Below are positions 27,638 to 35,877 of a stretch of DNA of 64,000 nucleotides, one piece after another. Each line of letters opens with the position of its first letter. Position 1 is the stretch's first letter. Position numbers and translations under genes: made by a program. This DNA is from JAJPHF01 sp035293805 (lineage in GTDB: Bacteria > Chloroflexota > UBA6077 > JAJPHF01): the NCBI GenBank assembly GCA_035293805.1, contig DATGMD010000020.1, positions 1 to 64,000 of the forward strand. Direction: 5' to 3'. Under the pieces are notes generated by a model that was given only the letters and a program-made list of their open reading frames with translations, did no database searches and was not told the DNA's origin.

Positions 27638-28423
27638 GTGGGCGCGCAGATTCGTTACCTGGCGATCGTGAGCGAGCAGCCGGAGCGGCTGGCGCGGTTC
27701 TACACGACGTACTTCAAGCTGCGGGAGCTTGGCCGGTCCGACGCCGGCGACGTCGCGCTCACCGACGGCTTCTACAACGTCTCGCTGCTCAAGCCGCAGC
27801 CCGGCGCGGAGACGCCCGGGACCAGCCACTTCGGCATCGCGATCGACGATATCCGCGAGATCGAGGGGCGGCTGGAGGAGTTCGCGCCGAGCGCCGACCT
27901 CCAGGCGGAGGCCGGCGACCTGTTCCACGGCGAGTACCGCGTGTGCGACCCGTTCGGCCAGACCGTCAGCCTCTCCACGCGCCAGTTCCACGCGCCGACG
28001 GTCGAGCGCGGCTTCCCAAGCATTCGCCACCTGGCGATGTGCGTGCCGAACAACGACGAGGTGCTCGACTTCTACGTGAACGTGTTTGGCTTCCGCGAGA
28101 ACACGACCAGCCAGCGCCTGCGCGAGCAGGGCAGCGTGGTGCGCTGGGCGGCCGACGGCGCGACGGCGATGGCGCTGCTGCCCGACCGCACGCGCCGCGA
28201 GATCAACGCGACCGAGAGCGCGCGCGACGGGCTGAACCACTTCGGCTTCCTGGTGACGGACATCGGCAACTTCCTCGACACGCTGCCCGAAGACTGCGTG
28301 AGCAAGCGGCCGGACAATCGCCCGATGGCGGAGTACCGCGGCTTCGATCCCGACCGCAACCCGTTCGACATCTCGCAGGACAAGGGCTTCGAGGTGGACG
28401 TGGGGCGCTGGCTGCGCGGCTAA
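27638..28423 (+). CDS. VOC superfamily (glyoxalase/dioxygenase-like) protein, two domains
   Basis: 261 residues in two tandem vicinal-oxygen-chelate units: ~3-115 (IRYLAIVSEQPERLARFY ... DPFGQTVSLSTRQF) and ~130-250 (IRHLAMCVPNNDEVLDFYVNVFGFRE ... HFGFLVTD). VOC proteins bind a divalent metal and act as extradiol dioxygenases, glyoxalases or resistance proteins; nothing here fixes the reaction. GTG 27638 is supported by AGGGAGG 6 nt upstream and by the promoter at 27584-27612. It is a single-gene unit, closed by the strong inverted repeat at 28438-28496. Confidence 0.88.
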   Translation: MGAQIRYLAIVSEQPERLARFYTTYFKLRELGRSDAGDVALTDGFYNVSLLKPQPGAETPGTSHFGIAIDDIREIEGRLEEFAPSADLQAEAGDLFHGEYRVCDPFGQTVSLSTRQFHAPTVERGFPSIRHLAMCVPNNDEVLDFYVNVFGFRENTTSQRLREQGSVVRWAADGATAMALLPDRTRREINATESARDGLNHFGFLVTDIGNFLDTLPEDCVSKRPDNRPMAEYRGFDPDRNPFDISQDKGFEVDVGRWLRG

Positions 28424-28437
28424 GCACCTGGCCTGAG

Positions 28438-28496
28438 CACGTGAGCCCGGTCGTGTAGACGTTCCCTTATCTCGCTTGCACGACCGGGCTCACGTG
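28438..28496 (+). terminator. perfect 18-bp inverted repeat downstream of the VOC gene
   Basis: CACGTGAGCCCGGTCGTG (28438-28455), a 23-nt spacer containing the run TTCCCTTATCTC, then the exact reverse complement (28479-28496). It begins 15 nt after the VOC stop, so a terminator role is likely. The absence of a T-tract and the long arms would also suit a small mobile-element end or a dyad operator. Confidence 0.6.
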
Positions 28497-28586
28497 GCTG
28501 CACAAACGAGGGTGTGACTACTCAGCTGGTCGATGAGAGGCGAGATTCGGGTCGAGGCGGGGAGTCGATAGGGGAACTGAACGCCT

Positions 28587-29306
28587 ATGATTTGGGGGGG
28601 TCGGGTGAAGCTCGATGGGGCCATGGGCCGCATCGAGGCATGGTGCAGCCGGCCGGGTTCGTCGGTGCTGCTGGCTCTGTTGGCCATCACCGTGCTCGAT
28701 GACATCCGGTCAGAGGTCCTCACGGTCTATGACGCCTATCACGTCGTGCCGGAGGACTTTCCCGGGATCGTCCGATTCGCGTACACCGACGGGTCGCACG
28801 TGCTATTCGTAGTGGCCCTTGCTTGCTGGCTATTCGGTTTGCAACGCGCGTTCCGGGCAACCGCGGTGAGCCTTCTCGGACTCGTCACGTTCTTCCTCGC
28901 ACTGGACGTAGGCATGCTAATCGTCACGCTGGGCACACGAAGCAGTGAGGGCGGAGCGTTTAGCTTGCTCTGGGACGCGTTTCTCGTGTGGACGGCCAAC
29001 GTGCTGATCTTCACGATCTGGTACTGGATGGTCGACCGCTGGAAGTACGGCTCGTCCCCCCGCGCGGCGTCGACGCCGCGCGATCTCTGGTTTCCACAGC
29101 AGGAGACCCCCACGCTGGGGGGCGAGCACTGGCAGCCGGGCTTTATCGACTACCTGTTCCTGGCATTCAACACCAGTGTTGCCTTCAGCGTGACCCACAC
29201 GCAGTTCATCTCGGGACGCACGAAGGTCCTGATGATGGTGCAGGCGCTCACCTCGCTCATTATCATGGTGATACTCGCCGCCCGCGTGGTGAACATCATC
29301 CCCTAG
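28587..29306 (+). CDS. polytopic membrane protein, DUF1345-like (ion-channel-like fold)
   Basis: 239 residues with about five membrane helices (near 28-48, 68-88, 90-115, 125-148 and 210-235). The C-terminal part (GFIDYLFLAFNTSVAFSVTH ... KVLMMVQALTSLIIMVILAARVVNI) resembles DUF1345 and the pore-helix region of small two-TM channels: a first helix, a re-entrant FNTSVAFS segment and a final helix ending in a polar tail. The role is uncertain and ion conduction is only a guess. AGGGG lies 10 nt upstream of ATG 28587; ATG 28623 (MGRIEAW) is an alternative. Its base composition is visibly less GC-biased than its neighbours, which fits recent acquisition. Confidence 0.75.
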   Translation: MIWGGRVKLDGAMGRIEAWCSRPGSSVLLALLAITVLDDIRSEVLTVYDAYHVVPEDFPGIVRFAYTDGSHVLFVVALACWLFGLQRAFRATAVSLLGLVTFFLALDVGMLIVTLGTRSSEGGAFSLLWDAFLVWTANVLIFTIWYWMVDRWKYGSSPRAASTPRDLWFPQQETPTLGGEHWQPGFIDYLFLAFNTSVAFSVTHTQFISGRTKVLMMVQALTSLIIMVILAARVVNIIP

Positions 29307-29500
29307 GCATCCGGCAGGGATGTGGTACGCCGCCAGCACCTCGCGGCTGGCGGGATCGTAGCCGGCGCCGCGCAGCGCCTCGCGGTAGAGGGCGACTTTC
29401 TCGCGCAGGCCGGCGACTGGCTGGAGGAACGGCGCCAGCATCAGGTGGAAGAGCCCGCAGCGCACACGCTCTCCCAGCGTCATCCCCGCCCGGCAGTAGG
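29307..29500 (-). pseudogene. internal fragment of a luciferase-like (LLM) flavin monooxygenase
   Basis: On the minus strand about 55 codons read TLGERVRCGLFHLMLAPFLQ, then EKVALYREALRGAGYDPASR and EVLAAYHIPA. This is the signature of the central-to-C-terminal part of bacterial LLM-class oxidoreductases. It starts and stops abruptly, meeting the stop codon of the membrane-protein gene on one side, with no continuation on either flank. It is an isolated gene scrap. Confidence 0.55.
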
Positions 29501-29531
29501 CGCTAGTATAGCACCGCGGCTGGCTGCCGCC

Positions 29532-29559
29532 TTGCGCTCGATCGCGCGCCGCGTATAAT
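29532..29559 (+). promoter_or_regulatory. promoter of the LVIVD-repeat gene
   Basis: TTGCGC (29532-29537), a 16-nt spacer and a perfect TATAAT (29554-29559), about 60 nt before ATG 29620. Confidence 0.6.
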
Positions 29560-29619
29560 GCCGCGCCGCTCGGCAAACCAGGCAATCCGCTGGCCCGGGG
29601 GGCGGAAAGGACGGACGGG

Positions 29620-30870
29620 ATGGAGACGCTGTCCGACGTGCGCGGCATGCAGGCGGCGGCCGATGCCAGGAACCTGCGGCTGATCGGCCACAGCGACCTG
29701 AACGGCGTGGGCGACGCCATGCAGGTCATCAAGCGGGGCGACTACGTCTACGTGGCGCACGTGGGCCTGAGCCCGCTCGCGCTCACGATCCTCGACTGCG
29801 CCGACCCGACCAGCCCGCGGGTCGTCCGGCAGATCGAGCACCCGCCGAACACGCACAACCACAAGGTGCAGATCGTCGGCAACGTGCTGATCCAGAACAG
29901 CGAGGAGCCGTACTTCGGCCAGGCGACGGCCGACCCGCCCCCGGTCACGGGGCTGGCCGTCTACAACCTGGACGACCCGACCGACCCGCGCCCGCTCAGC
30001 TTCTACCCCGTGCCGGGCACCGGCGTGCACCGCATCTGGTACGAGGAGGCGCCGTACGCGCACATCGCGGGCTGCCTGCCGGGCGTGCGCGGGCGCTCGT
30101 ATCACATCGTGGACCTGTCGGAGCCGAGCCAGCCGCGGATGGCGGGCTGCTGGTGGATTCCGGGCACGAAGGACGACGACGCCGACCGGTGGGACGTGGC
30201 CTCCAGCGGCACGATGGCCAACAGCGCCGGCCACGCCATCACGACGATTGGCGTCCACGGCGCGATCCCGCACGGCGACCGGTCCTACGTATCGTGCCTG
30301 GATGCCGGCTTCGCCCTGCTGGACATCGCCGACCTGAGCCAGCCGCGGGTGCTCGGGCGGGTGAACTGGTGCCCGCCGTATGGCGGCTTCCTGCACACGT
30401 CCCTGCCGCTGCCGAGCCGTGGCCTGGTCGTCTGTGCCTGCGAGACGCTGCGGCCGACGCTGGAGGCGGACGGCGACAAGCGCATCTGGATGGTGGACGT
30501 GCGCAACGAGCGGCAGCCGGTGGTCATTAGCTCGTTCCCGCGCCCGCGTCCGCCCGCCGGCTCGCCGTGGGAGACCTACTGGGACCGGCCCGGCAGCTTC
30601 GGGCCGCACAACCTGCACGAGAACCGCCCTGGCAGCTTCCAGAGCGAGTCGCTGATCTTCTCGACGTGGAACAACGCGGGCCTGCGCGTCTACGACGTGA
30701 GCGACGCTGACCGCCCAACGGAGGTGGCCCACTTCAACCCCGAGCCGCCGCCGGGCCAGGAGGCGCCAAAGGCGAACGACCTCTTCGTGGATGCCGACGG
30801 GGTCATCTACCTGACCGACCGGCTCAAGGGCGGGCTGTACGTGCTGGAGCCTACCGATCGCCTGGGGTAG
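29620..30870 (+). CDS. LVIVD-repeat beta-propeller protein
   Basis: 416 residues without a signal peptide. It is made of repeated blades of the LVIVD type, visible as YVYVAHVGLSPLALTILDCA, SYHIVDLSEPSQPRMAGCWW, GFALLDIADLSQPRVLGRVN and LRVYDVSDADRPTEVAHFNP. The phrase 'DPTSPRVV / DLSQPRVL / DADRPTEV' marks the end of each blade. The family is a beta-propeller of unknown, possibly ligand-binding or scaffolding, function. GC content and codon use match the neighbours. It precedes the FAD oxidase gene by 42 nt in the same direction, so the two probably form one transcript from the promoter at 29532-29559. Confidence 0.85.
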   Translation: METLSDVRGMQAAADARNLRLIGHSDLNGVGDAMQVIKRGDYVYVAHVGLSPLALTILDCADPTSPRVVRQIEHPPNTHNHKVQIVGNVLIQNSEEPYFGQATADPPPVTGLAVYNLDDPTDPRPLSFYPVPGTGVHRIWYEEAPYAHIAGCLPGVRGRSYHIVDLSEPSQPRMAGCWWIPGTKDDDADRWDVASSGTMANSAGHAITTIGVHGAIPHGDRSYVSCLDAGFALLDIADLSQPRVLGRVNWCPPYGGFLHTSLPLPSRGLVVCACETLRPTLEADGDKRIWMVDVRNERQPVVISSFPRPRPPAGSPWETYWDRPGSFGPHNLHENRPGSFQSESLIFSTWNNAGLRVYDVSDADRPTEVAHFNPEPPPGQEAPKANDLFVDADGVIYLTDRLKGGLYVLEPTDRLG

Positions 30871-30912
30871 CGGCCCGCCGTCCGCAATCTGAGAGAGGAC
30901 GAACGTAGTAGT

Positions 30913-32412
30913 ATGCCGATGGCCGTTGCGCTGGACCGGCGTCGCTTCCTGAAGGCATCCGCGGGGCTCGCGCTGGGCCTGGGCCTGGCGCAGGTGCCGG
31001 GCCGCGTTGCCGCGGGCGCAGCCCCGCACGCCCCGAGCGCCCCGCCCGCGGCCGGCGACGGCGTCTGGCAGGAGCTAGCGCGCTCGCTGCAAGGCACGTT
31101 GCTGCGGCCGGGCGATCCCGACTACGCCCGCATCGCGCGGCCCTGGAACCTGCGGTTCGCGTCCATCCTGCCGAATGGCATCGCCCGTTGCGTGTCGACG
31201 GACGACGTGCGCACCTGCCTGCAGTGGGCCCAGGCGCACGGCGTGCCGCTGGTGGCGCGCTCGGGCGGCCACTCCTACGCCGGCTACTCGCAGACGACCG
31301 ACCTGATGATCGACCTGTCGCCCATGAACCAGGTGACCTACGACGCGAAACTCGGGCTGGCGCACATGAGCGGGGGCGCGCGCAACAGCGACGTCTACGC
31401 CAGCCTGCGGACGGTGGGCCGCACGGTGACGCACGGCCGCTGCGCCGGTGTGGGCGTGGGCGGGCTGGTGCTGGGCGGCGGCCTGGGCTTCAACCAGCGG
31501 CGGCTGGGCCTGCTCTGCGACCAGCTCGTGGAGACCGTGATCGTCACGGCCGCGGGCGAGCTGCTCCGCTGCAACGACCAGGAGAACGCCGACCTGTTCT
31601 GGGCCTGCCGCGGCGGCGGCGGCGGCAACTTCGGCATCAACACGGCGTTCACGTTCCAGACGTTCCCGGCGGAGACGCTCACGGTGTACTTGATCACCTG
31701 GACGGCCAACCTGGACGCGCTGGTCCCCGCCGCCCTCGACCTGCTGCCCACGACCCCCGAGCGGCTCGGCTGCAAGCTCTCGGTGGTCAACGACGGCACC
31801 CGCCTGTCGCTGGAGCTGCTCGGCCAGCTGGTCGGCCCGCCGGATGAGCTGCGCGCCCTGCTCGCGCCGCTGTACCGACTGGCGACGCCCGCCGGGGAGA
31901 CCGTGCGCGTAACGTCCTACTGGGACGGCCAGGACTTCCTGTCCGAGGACAGCTCACCCGAGTACACGCACGAGCGCTCGCGCTACGTCTACCAGCCACT
32001 GTCGGCCGAGGGCGCGCGCACCATCCTCAGCTTCATGCGGCGCTGGCCCGGTACGCGGGCGGACGCCACCTGGAAGATCTTCCTGGCGGGCGGCACCGTG
32101 ACGGCCGTGCCGCCCGACGCGACGGCCTTCGTCCACCGGGGGGCGCAGATGGTGAGCAGCATCGAGCTGGACTGGACGCCCGACGACACCGTGGGCACGG
32201 TGGCCGACAACGAGGCCTGGCTGGCCGAGTTCCACGCCGCGATGGCGCCGTTCACCTCGGACGAGTCCTATCAGAACTTCATCGACGAGGCCCAGAGCGA
32301 CTACCTGCGCGCCTACTACGGCGCCAACCTGGAGCGCCTGGTGGCGGTCAAGCGCCGCTACGACCCCCAGAACGTCTTCCGCTTCCCCCAGAGCATCCCG
32401 CTCGCGCTGTGA
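30913..32412 (+). CDS. Tat-exported FAD-linked oxidase, berberine-bridge-enzyme type
   Basis: 499 residues. A twin-arginine signal (RRRFLKASAGLALGLGLA, residues 9-27) sends the folded flavoprotein out of the cell. The PCMH-type FAD domain (~75-250) has ARSGGHSYAGYS with His120 and GRCAGVGVGGLVLGGGLGF with Cys177. In berberine-bridge-like enzymes these two residues bind FAD covalently at both 8-alpha and C6. A substrate domain and the C-terminal BBE strip (ANLERLVAVKRRYDPQNVF) follow. Such enzymes oxidise sugars, alkaloids or polyphenols with O2. GAGAGG lies ~12 nt before ATG 30913; ATG 30919 is an alternative. It is coupled with the LVIVD gene. Confidence 0.93.
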   Translation: MPMAVALDRRRFLKASAGLALGLGLAQVPGRVAAGAAPHAPSAPPAAGDGVWQELARSLQGTLLRPGDPDYARIARPWNLRFASILPNGIARCVSTDDVRTCLQWAQAHGVPLVARSGGHSYAGYSQTTDLMIDLSPMNQVTYDAKLGLAHMSGGARNSDVYASLRTVGRTVTHGRCAGVGVGGLVLGGGLGFNQRRLGLLCDQLVETVIVTAAGELLRCNDQENADLFWACRGGGGGNFGINTAFTFQTFPAETLTVYLITWTANLDALVPAALDLLPTTPERLGCKLSVVNDGTRLSLELLGQLVGPPDELRALLAPLYRLATPAGETVRVTSYWDGQDFLSEDSSPEYTHERSRYVYQPLSAEGARTILSFMRRWPGTRADATWKIFLAGGTVTAVPPDATAFVHRGAQMVSSIELDWTPDDTVGTVADNEAWLAEFHAAMAPFTSDESYQNFIDEAQSDYLRAYYGANLERLVAVKRRYDPQNVFRFPQSIPLAL

Positions 32413-32433
32413 GGACGCGTCCCACGTCGCCTG

Positions 32434-33139
32434 GTGGCGGATGCTCTCCAGACGGGCCGCTACCGTCACCTGACCGACCTGGTCACCGCGCAGCAGTGGT
32501 TGCAGAGGCGCTCGGCCAGAGCCCGGCCCAGGTCGACGCGGTGCTGGAGGCCGCCTTGTGGACGCAGTTGCTGCGCCCGGGGCGGGTGCTCTACCGAGAC
32601 GACTTCACGGACCCGGAGAGCGGCTGGGCCACCCGGTCGTCCGCCCCGGCCAAATGGGAGGCTGGCTACGAGGACGGCGAATGCGCAGTCGTACAGAACG
32701 CGGGGTGCGGCTGCTCCCCGGTCAGCACCGGCCCGATGCAGCTTGGCGATTTTCTGGCCGAGATCGACGCCCGCCTGACGCCGCCGACGGAGAACACCTA
32801 CCTCATGCTGGACTTCCGGGTCCAGCGCGATGGCGGCCGCTACCGCTTCCGTGTGGATCTCAATGGCCCGCGCTTCTCCCTGCGACGGTGGCCGGGCACG
32901 ACGCCACGGACCTGATCGGCTGGACGTCGGCCCCCGTGATCGAGCCGACGAGCGCCGCGAACCGGCTGACGATCCGCGCACGGGGCGCGGACATCGTGCT
33001 GCTGATCAACGGGACGGAGGTAGGCCGCGTCCACGACGACACCTACCAGGAAGGCCGTCTGGCGCTCGGGCTGAACAACGCCCGGGGCGAGCAGGCCGAG
33101 GCCCGCTTTGCGAACCTGGTGATCACCCGCGTCCAATAA
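32434..33139 (+). pseudogene. frameshifted LamG/DUF1080-like secreted-domain gene
   Basis: The homologous reading is spread over three frames. GTG 32434 opens ALQTGRYRHLTDLVTAQQWL in one frame; near 32510 the sense moves to LGQSPAQVDAVLEAALWTQL and the strands VLYRDDFTDPESGWATRSSA, ending ~32915. From ~32895 to 33139 the remaining strands (DLIGWTSAPVIEPTSAANRL, GTEVGRVHDDTYQEGRLALG, FANLVITRV) are in a third frame. Together they make a jelly-roll of the LamG/DUF1080 kind, which binds or cuts glycosides. Two shifts in 700 nt favour true decay over a single sequencing error. Confidence 0.65.
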
Positions 33140-33154
33140 AAGGCAGCGGCCAGG

Positions 33155-34273
33155 CTAGACGCCGAGCTGGCGGCAGACCCAGTCGAGGATGACGCCGGGC
33201 GTGCGTGGCGTGTAGCCCATGTGGCCGACGGGCGGGAAGTAGCCCCACTTGGGGTCGCCGTGCTCCATGAGCAGGTACATGTCCTCGATGGGGAAGATGC
33301 TGTCCTGAGTGCCGTTGACGCAGAGCAGCGGGGCGCACGGCTGGTCGAGCACGCCCTGCGTGAGCAGCGAGAGCCGGGGGCTCTGCTCGACCCAGTCCTC
33401 GAAGCTGCCGCGCAGGAAGGCGTAGGAGAGCGTCTCGGCCAGCTCGAAGGCGTACTCGCCGTGCTGCGCCTTCTCGATCCACGCGGGCGTGAACGCGTAG
33501 TGGGCGCAGCCGCCGTGGTTCACGGCGCAGCGCACGCGGTCGCGGCGCGTGTGAGCGAGCTTGGCGGCCCAGTAGCCGCCGGTGCTGTTGCCCATGATCG
33601 TCACGCGCGCGGGGTCCACGTCGTCGCGGGCGGCCACCCAGTCGAAGATGGTGTCCCACAGGCGATCGGCGTCGTCGGCGCCCTTGATCGGCGCCTCGCC
33701 CACGCCGGCGTTGTCGAGCGCCAGCACGGCGATGCCGCGCGCCAGGTAGGGATCGGCGCGGCGGTCCTCCTTGTAGCCGTCGATGCCGCCCCAGGCCAGC
33801 AGGAGGGGCAGGCGCCCCGGCGCCGCGGGCCGCCGGTAGTAGCCGACGATGCGGTCGCCCTCGCCCGGGCGGCCGGCGAACGGGATCTCGACGCGCTCCA
33901 GCGGCGGGTCGAAGTAGCGCGCCGTCCGCAGGTAGTTCTCGACGCTCTTCATGTACGAGGTGCGCCGGCCGGGCGAGTTCGTCGTGGGGTAGCGTCCCAG
34001 GCGGTAGTAGGCGTAGGCGCGGAGGTAGTCTTGCCGCGCCGCGGCCAGGTCGCCGCGGGCCTCGGCCTGCTGGGCGCGCTCCTCGTAGGGCCGCGCCACC
34101 TCCATGAACGCGGCGGCCCACGGATCGCGGTCGAGCGAGGTGAGGCGGTCGAGCACCCCCGCCACGACGTCGTACTCGGTGAACTCGAACGCGCCGCGGC
34201 GCGCGCGCTCCAGCATGTTCGCCTTGGCCTCGGCGTAGGGGCGGACGTAGCGCGCGATCGGCTGCACAGCCAT
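33155..34273 (-). CDS. alpha/beta hydrolase, FrsA/DUF1100-like
   Basis: 372 residues. An N-terminal helical cap (~10-120) is followed by the hydrolase core. The nucleophile elbow is MGNSTGGYW with Ser230. The acid and His are Asp324 (NGTQDSIFP) and His351 (VGHMGY), a complete triad. The cap-plus-core layout resembles 2,6-dihydropseudooxynicotine hydrolase, FrsA-like and related C-C bond or ester hydrolases. The gene is transcribed away from the MetE-like/Rieske cluster, from a shared divergent region (34274-34476). It could act in the same degradative route, cleaving a ring-fission or ester product, but that is inference. Confidence 0.9.
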   Translation of the reverse strand: MAVQPIARYVRPYAEAKANMLERARRGAFEFTEYDVVAGVLDRLTSLDRDPWAAAFMEVARPYEERAQQAEARGDLAAARQDYLRAYAYYRLGRYPTTNSPGRRTSYMKSVENYLRTARYFDPPLERVEIPFAGRPGEGDRIVGYYRRPAAPGRLPLLLAWGGIDGYKEDRRADPYLARGIAVLALDNAGVGEAPIKGADDADRLWDTIFDWVAARDDVDPARVTIMGNSTGGYWAAKLAHTRRDRVRCAVNHGGCAHYAFTPAWIEKAQHGEYAFELAETLSYAFLRGSFEDWVEQSPRLSLLTQGVLDQPCAPLLCVNGTQDSIFPIEDMYLLMEHGDPKWGYFPPVGHMGYTPRTPGVILDWVCRQLGV

Positions 34274-34476
34274 CGCGGGCCTCCTTCTCGCTCAGCTCCC
34301 GCGGCGCCCGCCTCGTGCGGCCGGGCGTCGCCGCCTATGATACACGCCAAACGCGCGCAGCGGCGGAGCCGCTGCACCTCTGCGCTCTCCGCCTAGCGGC
34401 GAGCGACGGGGCGTGCGCGGCCGCGGCGGCCTGCTCTATTATCCTGGACACGAGAGCGCGACGAGGGAGACAGGCT

Positions 34477-35637
34477 GTGAGACGCAGCACCGACCGCATC
34501 CTGACGACGCACGCCGGCAGCTTGCCGCGCCCGCCCGACCTGCGGGAGATGCTCACGGCGCGCAGCAACCACGAGCCCTACGACGAGGCGGCCTTCGCCG
34601 CGCGCGTCAAGGAGGCCGTCGCCGAGGTCGTCCGCCTGCAAGCCGACAGCGGCGTCGACGTCGTGAACGACGGCGAGCTGAGCAAGCCCAACTTCACCAA
34701 CTACGTGCGCGAGCGCGTAAGCGGCTTCGAGGTGCGCCAGTACAAGCCCGGCGAGGGCCCACCCGCTTGGAGCATCTCGGCGCGCGACCGGCAAGAGTTC
34801 GGCGAGTACTTCGCCACCCGCGGCGGCCGCGCGCAGATCGGCACCAACCAGCGCGGCGCGATCGCCGTGGCGCCGCTCGAGTACGTGGGACAGGCGGCCG
34901 TACAGGCCGACATCGCGAACTTCAAGGCGGCGCTCCAGGGCGTCCAGGTCACGGAGGCGTTCCTGCCTGCGGTCGCGCCGGGCTCCATCGAGCACTGGAT
35001 GGCGAACGAGTACTACCCGAGCGAGGAGGCGTACCTCTACGCCATCGCCGATGCGATGCACGAGGAGTACAAGGCGATTGCCGATGCCGGCTTCATCCTG
35101 CAGATCGACAACCCCGACTTGCCGGACGCCTGGGGCATGTACCCCGGCATGGAGCTGCCAGAGTACCGCAAGTACGCCCAGGTGCGCATCGAGGCGCTGA
35201 ACCACGCGCTGCGCGACATCCCGCCCGAGCAGGTCCGCCTGCACGTCTGCTGGGGCAGCTACCACGGGCCGCACAAGTACGACATCCCGCTGCGCGACAT
35301 CGTGGACCTGGTGCTCAGCGTGCGCGCGGGCGCCTACTCGGTCGAGGCCTCGAACCCCCGCCACGCGCACGAGTGGGCCGTCTGGCAGGACGTGAAGCTG
35401 CCCGAGGGGAAGATCCTGATCCCCGGCGTGGTGAGCCATTGCAGCGACTTCGTGGAGCACCCCGAGCTGGTGGCCGAGCGGCTGGTGCGCTACGCGCGGC
35501 TCGTGGGCCGCGAGAACGTCATCGCCGGCAGCGACTGCGGCCTCGGCGGCCGCGTCGGCCACCCGTCGCTCGTCTGGGCGAAGTTCCAGGCCATGGCGGA
35601 GGGCGCGCGCCTGGCGAGCAAGCAGCTGTGGGGTTAA
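34477..35637 (+). CDS. MetE-like (cobalamin-independent methionine synthase II family) methyltransferase
   Basis: 386 residues, corresponding to the catalytic C-terminal barrel of MetE only. It starts with TTHAGSLPRPPDLREML (His12). Further zinc-site candidates are Cys near 258 (LHVCWGSYHG), His/Cys in VVSHCSDFVEHP and Cys near 354 (AGSDCGLGG). Short stand-alone members transfer methyl groups between unknown donors and thiols, or process related sulfur or O-methyl compounds, and are not necessarily methionine synthases. GTG 34477 has GAGGGAG ~8 nt upstream. TATTAT at 34437-34442 is a possible -10. It leads a same-strand run with the Rieske oxygenase, binding protein and aldolase, suggesting demethylation within a catabolic pathway. 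Confidence 0.88.
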   Translation: MRRSTDRILTTHAGSLPRPPDLREMLTARSNHEPYDEAAFAARVKEAVAEVVRLQADSGVDVVNDGELSKPNFTNYVRERVSGFEVRQYKPGEGPPAWSISARDRQEFGEYFATRGGRAQIGTNQRGAIAVAPLEYVGQAAVQADIANFKAALQGVQVTEAFLPAVAPGSIEHWMANEYYPSEEAYLYAIADAMHEEYKAIADAGFILQIDNPDLPDAWGMYPGMELPEYRKYAQVRIEALNHALRDIPPEQVRLHVCWGSYHGPHKYDIPLRDIVDLVLSVRAGAYSVEASNPRHAHEWAVWQDVKLPEGKILIPGVVSHCSDFVEHPELVAERLVRYARLVGRENVIAGSDCGLGGRVGHPSLVWAKFQAMAEGARLASKQLWG

Positions 35638-35668
35638 CTGATAGGAGCTCAGCGCGCCTAGACGGCGG

Positions 35669-35728
35669 GTAGGGGCGCGCTGATGGAGCGCCGACTAGAT
35701 CCGCTATTCCGGCTGGTGTAGGGGCGCG
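35669..35728 (+). repeat. 11-bp direct repeat GTAGGGGCGCG
   Basis: GTAGGGGCGCG occurs at 35669-35679 and 35718-35728, each followed by a GC-rich half-dyad (for example GGCAAGCAGCGCC). Such elements are common short intergenic repeats. They sit in the 240-nt gap before the Rieske gene, which shows no other gene. Confidence 0.45.
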
Positions 35729-35877
35729 GCAAGCAGCGCCCTGCCGCGGTGATGCGCGACCCGGCGGAGGGACGTTGCTTGCTGCGCCCGCGTCCGCAGG
35801 CGCGTCCCCGGCCCCGCCAGCGCCATACCGAAGCTAAGTCAGCAACCTTGATCGCTGCGTCGGGGGGAAAGTCAGAC

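Noticed and set aside
29503..31029. 508-codon minus-strand frame opposite the LVIVD gene
   Set aside because: Antisense shadow; His/Arg/Val-rich with no recognisable fold.
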